From Mikrocytos mackini (lineage: Eukaryota; Endomyxa; Ascetosporea; Mikrocytida; Mikrocytiidae): DNA of 54,232 bases. Position numbers and translations under genes: made by a program. Under the pieces are notes generated by a model. That model made no database searches. It saw only the letters and a list, made by a program, of their open reading frames with translations, and was not told where the DNA came from. The stretch is taken from contig JASNJN010000276.1 of NCBI GenBank assembly GCA_030180075.1, forward strand, positions 1 to 54,232, written 5' to 3'. Shown in pieces: positions 28,994 through 39,241 of the stretch; position 1 is the first letter of the stretch; every line of letters starts with the position of its first letter.

Positions 28994-30193
28994 ATGAATT
29001 ATACGTATATCGCGTTTATCATCGAAATAACCATTATATCGTTGTCAATACTCTTTACAATATTTTCAAATGTTATTTACTTGAAAAGAAGAAACAACTT
29101 TATCATTCGACACAGACTTCCTTACTACACATTATATTCAAACATAATGGTTACCATTGTAGTGAGCATCATACTATACCAAGAAATAGCTTACTACACA
29201 AAATCGTCATTTTCTTGCGCTTTGACTTTATTATCTCTTCATCTTGGGCTCACAGCGATAGGCGAATATTTAATCATCCGTGGCTTTTATCTCTACGCAA
29301 TATTCTATCAGCAAACATACAATACAGACTCAGGCAAGCACAAACCAGTCCATTTTCTCAATGACAAGTTCAGGGCTCTTCTTATCATCGCTTTATTGTT
29401 CATGCACATTTTCATTTTCTTTATTCAGCTGCACACAAAAGGAGGGGATTACTATTGCGCTAACACGAGAACAAATTGCATGATAGGAACAGAGTGGGCG
29501 TTCCTTCTGGCCCACGCAGTTATAGTTTCTGGAATTCTTTTTATACTGACAAACAAACTGAAAAAGGTTAAGGAAAATCTAAACATAAAGACGGAATTTA
29601 TGATCAGTCAACTGAGTATATTCTTGGTCGTCTCTGTAATGATTCCTGTTATTGTTTGGGCTTCTTCCAGTTACATAGACAGTCCCGAGTATATAAGAAG
29701 CAGGCTATTCTTTGGGGTTAACTTTTTCTATATACCACTCGTTGTTATAATCCATACATTTGGAACATTGTTATGGCCTGTTTTGTTGGACGAACAATAC
29801 ACAAACAAAGTTTGGCCTGTGTCGAAAGTGTATGACGAAAAAACAATGGACGATTTTTTGGAGAACAAAGAGAACTATAACGCATTGTATAAACTTGCAC
29901 AAACATATTTCTGTGTTGAATTGTTGCTGTTTTGGAACGATGTTAAAAAGTATAAGGAGAATTTAATACATAAAGAAACTGAAGCTATTAGAATCGATGT
30001 GTATGAAAAATATATAAAGGAAATGGGTGAGTTTGAAATAAACATAAGTAGCAAAAGAAAGAAGGAAATAAAGAAAACTTTAAAAAGATCAGATGTTGAA
30101 AAGACTATTTTTGATAATGCATTGAATGAAACTTTAAGGCTAATTTTGGACAATGTTTATAGTGCTTACATTACAAAGGAAACTATTGTTTAA
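28994..30193 (+). CDS. Seven-transmembrane protein with C-terminal RGS domain
   Basis: 399 residues. Seven hydrophobic spans are visible at about 4-29, 45-68, 75-105, 128-146, 168-189, 203-228 and 236-265. The cytosolic tail from about 285 matches an RGS fold: MDDFLENKENYNALYKLAQT, then VELLLFWNDVKKYK (canonical ENILFW..xxxYK), VYEKYIKEMGEFEINIS (IYxxYI..G...EINID) and a final helix FDNALNETLRLILDNVYSAY. RGS domains speed GTP hydrolysis by G-alpha. The 7TM-RGS order is that of plant RGS1 and some fungal receptors. Ligand and G-protein partner are unknown. The spans could instead anchor the domain without a receptor role. Confidence 0.75.
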   Translation: MNYTYIAFIIEITIISLSILFTIFSNVIYLKRRNNFIIRHRLPYYTLYSNIMVTIVVSIILYQEIAYYTKSSFSCALTLLSLHLGLTAIGEYLIIRGFYLYAIFYQQTYNTDSGKHKPVHFLNDKFRALLIIALLFMHIFIFFIQLHTKGGDYYCANTRTNCMIGTEWAFLLAHAVIVSGILFILTNKLKKVKENLNIKTEFMISQLSIFLVVSVMIPVIVWASSSYIDSPEYIRSRLFFGVNFFYIPLVVIIHTFGTLLWPVLLDEQYTNKVWPVSKVYDEKTMDDFLENKENYNALYKLAQTYFCVELLLFWNDVKKYKENLIHKETEAIRIDVYEKYIKEMGEFEINISSKRKKEIKKTLKRSDVEKTIFDNALNETLRLILDNVYSAYITKETIV

Positions 30194-30283
30194 TCTATAA
30201 ATAAAATAACAACCAAATGTGAATAAAAAGGCTATCTTTTAAGTAGAAGAATTAAAAATTATTTTATGCAATGTTTAAAAACA

Positions 30284-31414
30284 TTAATATATAATCGGAT
30301 ATAATTTAAGAATTGACGCAAAGCATTTTTCATTGTAAAGTTTCCATTCATTTCCAAATTTCCCTATTTTAAACCGAATATTCAAAAGTACAAATATTTC
30401 TTTGCAATACTCCTTAATTTCTTCAATAATAGGTGTCAATGAAAACACTTCTGGTTGACTAGTTCTAAGGTTAATTGCATAAAGCTTTTTTGTAAAGTAT
30501 ACTTTCATTCCTTCTGTTAAATCTATAACACTCGAATCCTTGTTTATTCTAAGCATTAAAATATATACCTGGTAAAAGCTTAAACAAACAAAATCTTCGT
30601 AAAGGTCGAAATTTCTTAACGTTATTTCTTTTACTTCAACGTCGGAATCTTCATCAAATTCAAGAAGTGTTTTCTCTATGATAAGTAAATTATTTGTTGT
30701 CTCTTTGAATGAATTAAAATATTCATTTAAAATATCCATTCTAAACTTGTTGTCGACAAGCAAGCTTTTTATTATTGTTTCGCTTTCATTCAACATCAAA
30801 TTCAAAACCTTTTCTAAGTATCAAACAATGAATTCTATGTAAACGTTTACGAACAAACTTTTTAACCATTCAATTTCGTCTTCAAGTTTAAAGTAATTTG
30901 GGAAAGAAGTTGTCTCTATTGTTATAGAAAGTGCTTTTAGATATCCTATAGCGAAACAAGGAGTTTGTGCAACTGAAAGTGTAATTTCTTTATTGAAAAA
31001 CGGTGCAAGAAACTTTTGTGTGTACTTAGAAAATTCGTCGTAGTTAGTTTTAATGTTTTTATTTTTCTTTGAAAGTTCGTCCATAATATTTACTTTGTTA
31101 TTTGTTTCGACAATTGACATTGTGCCTTGTAGAATGTTCTTAAAGATATTAATAAAGTCTTCCAGTTTATGTTTTTCACCTTCATCTATTTGTAATGGCT
31201 TGTTCACAGATGTAGATATGGCATTCTGTGATTCGGTTGTTGTAGACATAAATATGTAAACAGGAGCCGCTGGAACTTCGCTTCTGTTTGTAAACTTAAT
31301 GTAAATTGCCAGGAAGACGGCGACAATGAAGAATATGACCGCTAGACAGATATAGATTAGAAAATCATGTCTTTTGAGGGTGGTTGGTTTGGGAGGTGCG
31401 GGGAAAGCTTCCAT
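30284..31414 (-). pseudogene. Type II membrane protein gene with an in-frame TGA
   Basis: The frame is continuous for 376 codons apart from TGA at 30821-30823 (...YIEFIV stop YLEKVL...). The N-terminus is a short Pro-rich cytosolic tail (MEAFPAPPKPTTLKRHDF) followed by one strong membrane span (LIYICLAVIFFIVAVFLAIY). The rest is a helical ectodomain. If translation stops at TGA the product is 197 residues (30821-31414). The downstream part has no nearby ATG of its own that would include the whole open stretch. No family is recognised. The architecture resembles that of the gene at 48970-50055. Confidence 0.55.
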
Positions 31415-31591
31415 TGGTCAAGGAGGTGTTTTGAATTTGAAAATTTGATTATTTACTCGGATAGAGAAAATAAATGTTAAGGGTAAATCATGGATGTGTA
31501 ATATTAAGATGTGCTTATATCAATATCAAGAATGTCTGTGGGTATTATATCCAGGATTCTATTATAAAATTTAAAATTTTCAAAAATTCCT

Positions 31592-34036
31592 ATGGAAGAG
31601 ACAGAGATTACCACAACCACCAGAAATCCACTTTCTACTCTCATTGATTTTTTAAAGCTTCGTTCTCCAACTTCGCCGCATTACATCCGTTTAAAGTCAC
31701 TACTTTCATCGTTTCCTATTGTGCCTCGTTTTACAATCAACATCGACGAATTACGAAGATACGACAATGTATTGACCAAATCAATACTTTCCAACCCTGC
31801 AGAGTTCATTGGGAACTTTGAAGAAGAGTTCCACGAGATAATTTCGTCCACATCAGATCTCAACAGTCTTTACAGCTCACTCGCAAAGCCCGTAATGAAC
31901 GACGCATCTCTAAAACTCACCGACTCATTGGTCTACAAGAAGATGGTAAAGAAACAGCCCCTCAAATTTTCAATCGGCTTCACTGGCAACCTTGGAGCCA
32001 ACGAAGTCACTCCTTCTACCATTCGTTCCGCACACCTCATGCAACTGATAAAAGTGACAGGAATAGTCACAAGAACAACGCCAATTTTTCCTAAAGTGCG
32101 CAAAATATTTCACTACTGCTCAGCAACTGGCGTGTCATTCACTAAACTTTATAGAGACGCTTCCGACCTCGGGAAAGTGCCCACTAACACAGGGTTGTCT
32201 TCGAGAGACGAAGAAGGAAACCCGTTGACAACAGAGTTTGGACTATCCGCTTTTGAAGACACCCAGTACATACAAATACAAGATTTACCTGAAGACAACA
32301 CTAGAAATAGCCTCGGGGGTACAATGGGGGTTCTGCTGACAGCGGACTTGGTCGACAAATGTAAAGCAGGGGATAGAGTTATCATTTATGGTGTTATTAG
32401 AGCGAGTGGAGGAAAGGCCAATTCTGTGTACAGGTCTATAACAAAAACGTGCATAATAGCTAACAACATCAGCGTCTATAGTTCGTCCACTTTTGCGTTC
32501 AAATCACCAACTGCGTCTAATGAGTATTTAGCAAATATAAACTCACACATCGAACTACAGCAAATGTTTGAAAATTTCTTTAACGAAGAAGTTGACGATG
32601 ATTTCTTTACTTCTCTTAATATTAAAAACAAGGAAGAGCTCAATTTTTATTTGAATTTTTTCAAACAGAACACAGATTACGCTGTGGATGAGGAACAAAC
32701 TGTGACAGCAAATAGAAGTACCAATCGAAGTAGAGAGGCAAAACGTAATACACTTAAAATGGGTACCGACGAACTTTTAGAAACACTCGCTAATGACGCA
32801 TTTCCACATATTAAAGGATATGAGAGTGTCAAAAAAGCTGTTTTATTACAGTTGTTGGGTGGAAACGAACTTAAAGGCACAACTAAAATTCGAGGGGATA
32901 TACACATCATGCTTTTGGGCGACCCGTCCACTGCAAAGTCACAAGTTTTACGATCTATTCTAAACTTTGCATCGTGCGCTATTTCGGCATCGGGACGTGG
33001 AAGTTCGGGAGTTGGTTTAACTGCGGTTGTGAAGACGATCAAAACTGGAGGCATTGAAAACAACAAAACTATCGAAGCTGGCGCTATGGTACGCGCAGAC
33101 AGAGGGATTATTTGCATAGACGAGTTTGACAAAATGACTGACTACGACCGTGTAGCTCTGCATGAAGTAATGGAGCAGCAAACTGTGACAATTGCCAAGG
33201 CGGGTATACACTGTGTGTTAAACGCTCGCTGCAGTGTCCTCGCTGCAGCCAACCCACTTTACTCCACGTACGACACTTCTAAATCTACGCAAGAGAACAT
33301 AAATCTGCCTGACTCTTTGTTGTCTAGATTTGACCTCATTTTTGTTATTTTGGACGAGCATGATAATGAAAAGGATTTAGAAATAGCTAAACATGTTATT
33401 TCAAATAGAATTCCGGGTGAATTGAAGCAGAGAAATATTCAAAACAAATTCGGTTTTAAACAAATAAACAATATAATAAAAATTTGCAAGTATATAAGCA
33501 AGCCAAAGTTGAACGCAGAAAGCAGTGATATTATTAAGGAGTGTTACAATGTGTTAAGAAATAATGAAAGTGCCAACTTTGTTTTACCGATTACACCAAG
33601 AGTTCTAGAAGGTGTAATTAGACTCAGTACAGCCGTGGCCAAATTAAAGTTAAAAAATTACGTTGAGAAGGAAGATTGTGTTGAGGCTATTAAGATTTTG
33701 GAACATTCATTGAATTTAGAGATTATAGACAAAATGAATGTGGAGGTTAAAAGGAGGAAAGTTGTGCCTAGGACAAGGGGAAGGAATCAGACACAAGTTC
33801 GAGAGGAGGAAGAAAGTCATACTGTGGAAGAGAAGTATGAAATGTTAAAGGAAACATTTGGCGTTATAAGTGAAAACACTACTTTTATAAACTACAATAC
33901 ATTTGAAAAAGGAATGATAGAAAAACACAGATGGTTAAAGAAAGAAGATGTAGACAAGTTATTGGATATGCTTATTGATGAAGACATAGTAGTTGTGACA
34001 GAAATAGGAAATAACAAACACATTTACAGGGTTTAA
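31592..34036 (+). CDS. MCM3: DNA replication licensing factor MCM3
   Basis: 814 residues. The N-terminal OB region lacks the C4 zinc finger of other MCMs and matches MCM3 (VTGIVTRTTPIFPKVRKIFH, HYCSATG, DTQYIQIQDLPED, DLVDKCKAGDRVIIYG). The AAA+ core has Walker A GDPSTAKSQVLR (about 443), Walker B GIICIDEFDKM (about 505) and an arginine finger in LLSRFDLIF (Arg about 579). A winged-helix-like C-terminus ends the protein. It is a subunit of the MCM2-7 replicative helicase, loaded at origins. The frame is intact. It is divergent from the split membrane-protein gene with a 177-bp spacer. Confidence 0.93.
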   Translation: MEETEITTTTRNPLSTLIDFLKLRSPTSPHYIRLKSLLSSFPIVPRFTINIDELRRYDNVLTKSILSNPAEFIGNFEEEFHEIISSTSDLNSLYSSLAKPVMNDASLKLTDSLVYKKMVKKQPLKFSIGFTGNLGANEVTPSTIRSAHLMQLIKVTGIVTRTTPIFPKVRKIFHYCSATGVSFTKLYRDASDLGKVPTNTGLSSRDEEGNPLTTEFGLSAFEDTQYIQIQDLPEDNTRNSLGGTMGVLLTADLVDKCKAGDRVIIYGVIRASGGKANSVYRSITKTCIIANNISVYSSSTFAFKSPTASNEYLANINSHIELQQMFENFFNEEVDDDFFTSLNIKNKEELNFYLNFFKQNTDYAVDEEQTVTANRSTNRSREAKRNTLKMGTDELLETLANDAFPHIKGYESVKKAVLLQLLGGNELKGTTKIRGDIHIMLLGDPSTAKSQVLRSILNFASCAISASGRGSSGVGLTAVVKTIKTGGIENNKTIEAGAMVRADRGIICIDEFDKMTDYDRVALHEVMEQQTVTIAKAGIHCVLNARCSVLAAANPLYSTYDTSKSTQENINLPDSLLSRFDLIFVILDEHDNEKDLEIAKHVISNRIPGELKQRNIQNKFGFKQINNIIKICKYISKPKLNAESSDIIKECYNVLRNNESANFVLPITPRVLEGVIRLSTAVAKLKLKNYVEKEDCVEAIKILEHSLNLEIIDKMNVEVKRRKVVPRTRGRNQTQVREEEESHTVEEKYEMLKETFGVISENTTFINYNTFEKGMIEKHRWLKKEDVDKLLDMLIDEDIVVVTEIGNNKHIYRV

Positions 34037-34196
34037 AAATAAATAATTTAAAGTATAATTGGAATGGTTTACAGATTAAAATGTTAAAGAAATTGTAGAA
34101 CTATATTTAAAGTCATTTTAAAATATGAATAAAACTATTTAATTATTTCCTGAGTTTAAGTTATATACAAAATAAAATCTAATAAACATAATTACA

Positions 34197-34691
34197 CTAA
34201 ATCTGTTCATTGACATATATACATTCATTGTGAAGCTTTACATGCCCCTTTTCATTATTTGATTCTTTGCAAGTATTTACGAGTATTTCCCTACCTTTCG
34301 ATTCAGCTTTACATTTCTTTACTATGTGCTTACATTTAGGAGCCAAAATGCACTTTCCTTCGTGGACATATCTCATATTGGAAGGTAGGAGAACATTTTC
34401 GCAGTCCATGTGGGCAATGTAAAATTCTGAACCTGCTTTTCTTCTACATCTGTCTATACATTCTTTCTTCGTTTCATACGCGCATACAAACTTTACATTT
34501 CCGTCTTTTCCTTTGTAGCAGTAGTTCTTTGGAATTAGTAAGTTTTTAGAATTCTTTATGCACTCCAGCATCAAATTCTTACAACCAAGCTCAATTTTTC
34601 TTGTGGGTTTAAAACTTCCTGTGCTGTACTCTATTGTTGAAATGTGTAAGAATATAAATGCTGAAGTGAAGATTGTTATGATAGGCGGCAT
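34197..34691 (-). CDS. Small secreted Cys-rich protein, unknown
   Basis: 164 residues. The N-terminus MPPIITIFTSAFIFLHISTI looks like a signal peptide. The mature part is basic, with 12 Cys spread in pairs (such as ECIDRC, APKCKHIVKKCK, NTCKES), an even number that would suit six disulfides. No family is recognised. Export to the spore wall, polar tube or host interface is plausible for a microsporidian but is inference. It is convergent with MCM3 (160 bp). Confidence 0.65.
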   Translation of the reverse strand: MPPIITIFTSAFIFLHISTIEYSTGSFKPTRKIELGCKNLMLECIKNSKNLLIPKNYCYKGKDGNVKFVCAYETKKECIDRCRRKAGSEFYIAHMDCENVLLPSNMRYVHEGKCILAPKCKHIVKKCKAESKGREILVNTCKESNNEKGHVKLHNECIYVNEQI

Positions 34692-34879
34692 GTGTAGAAA
34701 ATGATGAGTGAAAATTTGAAATTTAAAATTTATGAAAAATCAACAGAATCCAGAATCCATACTAATCCACGGGAAAAAACTTTTTATACGGCTTTATTTT
34801 AATTTTTAAACCATCACACGATGTTTCATGAATCTATTGGGAACTTCTTGGGTATAAGGGCCTATTTTTCGAGAGCGGT

Positions 34880-35335
34880 AGAAAGGTCTTGTCTATTTGT
34901 ACCGAATTTTCATTTTTTAAAGGTCCGATTTAATTTGTGTACGGAATTTCAATTTTGTGTTTTTTTATTCTGGTAAAAAGGTACAATTTGGAAATTGTTC
35001 CCATATTTTAGGATTTGTGTACAAAAATTGAAAATTGGACACGAAAATGAAAACTGTGTTAAATTTCGAAATTTCTGTGTCAGAAAAATGGTCAAAATGT
35101 AATTTTACATTTGTCCATAAAACCCCATAAACATTCTTTCTAATTCAAAAAATCTCTTTAATAATTTTGTCACAAAAAATTTAATTTTGAAACACAAAAT
35201 TTGTATTTTTTGCACACAATTAATATTTTTTAAAACACAATTTGTATATTTTGCACACATAATTTTACATTTTAAACCACAAAATATATTAAAATTTAAC
35301 ACAAAAAATGTCATTATTTAACAAAAAAACCATTT
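34880..35335. repeat. Degenerate inverted array of TTGTGT/ACACAA motifs
   Basis: The left half (34930-35090) repeats TTTGTGT- and GAAAATT-containing units. The right half (35165-35335) repeats the reverse motif, with strings such as AAACACAAAATTTGTATTTT recurring every 30-40 bp. Together they make a loose inverted repeat about 0.45 kb long. No ORF is believable here. It resembles the iterated ends of DNA transposons, but no target duplication was found. Confidence 0.5.
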
Positions 35336-35435
35336 AACCCTTTTTTTAAATCATATTATTTTTGGAAGATGTTTCTATGGTAGATTATGTATCGGGTATT
35401 TATTATAGTATACATAATCATACCATGGTCAGATG

Positions 35436-35859
35436 GATTGAAATTCATTTTGCCTGAAAAAGTTGCATTTTTCCTGAAATTCTTACATTTTCCCTGATTT
35501 TTTGCCGTTTTTTAATTCTATAAATTATATTAACAAAATTTTCAAATTAAATTTATCCGACAATTCAATTATATTTAATTTTAGATGAATTATGATGATT
35601 TTTCAAAAATGGCCGATAACACTTTGACCAAATCAGGTTCAGATATTTTCATTACTTTATAAATTGCTGCAAAAATAAACAGAAATTCCCAGAAAAAAAC
35701 TATATTTTCAGTTAAATAATCATCCTGCACATATATGGTATAAATTTCAAATCACAACATGCAAAATTCTGAAATTAGTTATTCGAAACAAAATTTTTTT
35801 AGGGAATTGCAAGAATTTCGGAAGAAATGCAACTTTTTCAGGAAAATGAAGTTGAGATC
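35436..35859. mobile_element. 424-bp MITE with 10-bp target duplication (Mutator-type)
   Basis: The duplicated target TGGTCAGATG lies at 35426-35435 and 35860-35869. The terminal inverted repeats are about 45 bp and imperfect, sharing CCTGAAAAAGTTGCATTT in both ends. The interior is AT-rich and non-coding. Duplications of 9-10 bp are characteristic of Mutator-like elements, and three MULE transposases occur in this window that could mobilise it. Confidence 0.8.
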
Positions 35860-36228
35860 TGGTCAGATGACCCGAGGTACCTCCCCTAATGAGTTTAAAG
35901 GCCTCGTTAAAAACAATAAATAAACCGTAATCAAGATTAATAAGCGCGAAGCATGGACACGTCTAAATATCTACTATATATTTAGTATATATATTTAACA
36001 TTCAAATAATGAAAACGTTATTATTCAATAATATGAAAATTTTCAATGTGAAGTTGAAGTAAACAGAAAATTTATTTTATTGGTTGTTAATCGGTTTTAA
36101 ATATATATTAAATTAATTATTTTAACATCATAAAATATGGGATCTGTTTTAAAGTATTTACATAATTTTTAAAAAGAACGTATGTTGTAGCATTTTTTAA
36201 AAATTTAAATTTTTAAATTAACATAAAT

Positions 36229-37613
36229 ATGTCTGATAAAACAGATAAAATAGATAACGTCGCTACAAATACTTGTTTGAATAAATTTATTTCTGTTTTA
36301 AAGCAAGACGCACCTTCACAACACACTCCTTCACAACACACTCCTTCACAACACACTCCTTCACAACACACTCCTTCACAAGGCACTCCTTCAAAACACA
36401 CTCCTTCACAAGACACTCCTTTACAAGACACTCCTTCGCCGTCATATGTTGGAAATACAAGCGCTATTTTATCAACTCATCATTCTTTTAATATTATACG
36501 CGCAGGTGACCCCGCGAAATGTTATAATGCTTATGAGCGTTCAAAAAATCACAACGATGACATAGGGACAACGAATTGTGTTCAAAGTAACGTTATACAT
36601 CCATCCAAACAACATCTTCTTTCATACAAACAGGAAGAGCATTCTGCACCTATCATAAATTCCAACATATTAGATATACATGTTGAACGAATTAATGAAA
36701 ATGAATCTAACAAACCAAATTTTTGCTGCAAGTATTGTAGTGGAACGGGATTTAGTGTTTTTACAATTGGTACGCATTTGTTTAAGAAACACAATAATAT
36801 TATCATAACAAAATCAGTAATATTTAATGAAAAAGAACAGCTTGTTAAATTTATCGAAGATTCTTTTGATAAAAATAAATTTGGTTTTATCAAAATAAGA
36901 GGAAATTACAGTACATTAAAAAAGAAAACTACCACATTCAAATGCAACTTATTCAGAAACTGTAACAAACTATGTTTAGCTTTTTACAAAGTTGTTGACC
37001 TTCTCAATGGAAAGTATGTATGTGAATACTATAATGTGCATTCACATTCGATGATTCTAGATAAAGTAAGGCTTCCAAAAGACTTAAAACATGATTTGAT
37101 AAGAAAGTTGAGAAAACAGGTATCTTTCAATACAATATTGTCAGACATTCGTAAAAATGTAGATCGAAATAATGTAGGTAGACTTGATATTGTGACACGC
37201 GCTTATTTAAGATACCTCAGAAATACTTATTTAGATAATCGCTTAGATAAAAATGACTTGACTAGCTTAAGAAAATGGTCTACTTTGATGAAGGGAAAAG
37301 GTCTGATAATAGATCACTTAGAGTACAGTGAAAATTCTCCGAAAGATTTTAATTTCATTTATGTTTTTCAAAGTAAAGAGCAGCAAAACATTATTCAGAG
37401 TTTACAGTGTCAGGTAATGATGGTTGATTCAACCTTCGGAACCAACATGTACAATTACAACCTTGTCCCTTTTCTAGTACTTGATGAAAAACAAGGGGAA
37501 TTTCCAATTGCATATGCCATCATGTCTTCAGAAACAACGGAAAACATCGCGGTTGTAAGTAGGTGGTTGGCAGACAATAACGCAAAACTAAAAGAAATCA
37601 AATACCTTATGAG
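36229..37613 (+). pseudogene. MULE transposase, truncated by a hAT element
   Basis: From MSDKTDKIDNV the ORF has a Pro/Ser/Thr-rich pentapeptide repeat, a C2H2-like motif (FCCKYCSGTGF to HLFKKH), a FLYWCH-like DNA-binding segment (FKCNLFRNCNKLCLAFY to YYNVHSHS), and the start of the MULE catalytic domain with the first Asp (MVDSTFGTNMYNYNLVPFLV). It stops short of the second Asp, where hAT-type terminal sequence begins at 37614. The rest of the domain is not found on the far side at 44274, so the 3' half is lost. Confidence 0.8.
36313..36432 (+). repeat. 15-bp coding minisatellite (PSQHT repeats)
   Basis: Eight tandem copies of CCTTCACAACACACT. The first four are identical and the last four vary, giving PSQHT x4, PSQGT, PSKHT, PSQDT and PLQDT. 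It lies in frame in the N-terminal region of the truncated MULE transposase and keeps that frame open. Confidence 0.9.
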
Positions 37614-37786
37614 TAGGGTTGTGCAAAATATTCTAATTTAAAATTTTAAAAACGGAATATTTCAACATTACGTTCTTTGTCATGGTTTATTAACTATCAA
37701 TATATGTCTCTTTGTTTTTGTCAGACGTGTTCAAATGGAATATTTCTGCACAAAAAAGAATATTTTCGAACATTTTTGGAATATTT

Positions 37787-39241
37787 ATGGTACTTGAATC
37801 AAACAAAGCACGCCGCTACACGAGAGAGGTTCGTGACCCCCTACTTACCGTAGACGGTGATCGGATCTTTTGTGGTGGATCCAAGTGCAGAGTGTATGTT
37901 AACTGTTCAAAAAAAACACGTGTGACCCAACATCTAGCCACGGAAAAACACAGACAAAGTTTGCACACGGATCAAGTACAACAGCTAATAATCTCTGACT
38001 CCATACTAACACAGAACTCATTCAACTCAGAACTAACATCAGCATTACTAAAATCCAATATACCCCTTAACAAAACATCCTGTTCTTGTTTCCAGAGCTT
38101 TCTCTATAAGTACACAGGGTTCCATACCTTTGACCAAACCACTCTTCGAAGAAAATACATAGAACCTGAATACCAAAAAACTCTTTCACGTCTTCGCCAT
38201 TTAGTCGGCAATTCCTTTATTTCCATCTCAGTTGACTGTAGTACAGATTTGTTAAACCGCAACATTGGGCTTTTTGTTGTTACTATTTTAACGCCGGAAT
38301 TATACAAACATTGCTTTCTTATCCATCTATCGATTTTAGAAAAAGTCAACTTTACTACAATTCAACAATTTATTTTCGACAGTTTACAAATATTATATCC
38401 ATCCGGCATCAATTACTCCAAAGTCCTAATCTTCAATTCTGATTCAGCTTCTTATCTCATAAAAACCTTCTCACAACTTAAAACAACATTTAGTAAATGC
38501 GTACATGTATATTGTATCGCACATTCTCTAAACACACTATCCGAAATAGTGAAAGATAAAGTTGAAAAACTAAATCAATTTGTCTACAACTTAAAACTGG
38601 TATTCTTGAAATCACCAGCCAGAAGAACCCTCTTTAAGGAACAATATCCCGAAATTCCACTTCCCCCTAAGTCTGTAAAGACTAGGTGGTCTACATGGCT
38701 GAATGTAGTAATATACATAGCCGAACATCACAGTACTATTCGTAATTTCCTTTCGTTACTTGATTCTGATTCAGCTCGTTGCGTTACATATCTCAAAGAA
38801 ACAATTGACGACCCTTTATTAATAAGAGAATGCATGATTACAGCTGATCTTTTGAGAAGACTACCTGCAACTATCACTCTTCTAGAATCGGACGAAATTA
38901 GTCCCAACAATGCAGTTACAATGGTGCAAAATTTTATAGAAGACTTACGAGAAAAGCCGGACAATGAGTTTAAAAATGCAGTTCTAGGGAAATGGGACTT
39001 TCTACATAACAAAAATAAAGGGTTTCAAACATTTGAGCGACTACAGGAATTTTGGGACACTCATGGCGATATCGGATTAGGTTATAACATTGAAGAATTA
39101 ACCGCTTTAAGTTATGGTAGAATCACAAGCTGTGGAGTTGAGCGCAAATTTTCGCTGTTTCAACAGTTTTTTACAGATAAACGAACAAAAATTACCGATG
39201 AAAACCTTAAGTATTATTTTGTCATTATGTGCAATAAGTAA
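37787..39241 (+). CDS. hAT-superfamily transposase
   Basis: 484 residues from MVLESNKARRY. A BED/U1-like zinc motif (FCGGSKCRVYVN to HLATEKH) is followed by the RNase H-like core: ISVDCSTDLLN (first Asp), LIFNSDSASYLI (second Asp), CVHVYCIAHSLNTL (hAT CxxH motif) and RWSTWLNVVIYIAEH. The C-terminal hAT dimerisation segment (SCGVERKFSLFQQFF) carries the catalytic Glu. The frame is intact, so this copy may be expressed. It is somewhat shorter than many hAT proteins. The start is the first ATG of the frame. Confidence 0.85.
   Translation: MVLESNKARRYTREVRDPLLTVDGDRIFCGGSKCRVYVNCSKKTRVTQHLATEKHRQSLHTDQVQQLIISDSILTQNSFNSELTSALLKSNIPLNKTSCSCFQSFLYKYTGFHTFDQTTLRRKYIEPEYQKTLSRLRHLVGNSFISISVDCSTDLLNRNIGLFVVTILTPELYKHCFLIHLSILEKVNFTTIQQFIFDSLQILYPSGINYSKVLIFNSDSASYLIKTFSQLKTTFSKCVHVYCIAHSLNTLSEIVKDKVEKLNQFVYNLKLVFLKSPARRTLFKEQYPEIPLPPKSVKTRWSTWLNVVIYIAEHHSTIRNFLSLLDSDSARCVTYLKETIDDPLLIRECMITADLLRRLPATITLLESDEISPNNAVTMVQNFIEDLREKPDNEFKNAVLGKWDFLHNKNKGFQTFERLQEFWDTHGDIGLGYNIEELTALSYGRITSCGVERKFSLFQQFFTDKRTKITDENLKYYFVIMCNK

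Noticed and set aside
36213-36431. Minus-strand Cys-rich ORF (GVCCE repeats)
   Set aside because: Antisense shadow of the PSQHT minisatellite.
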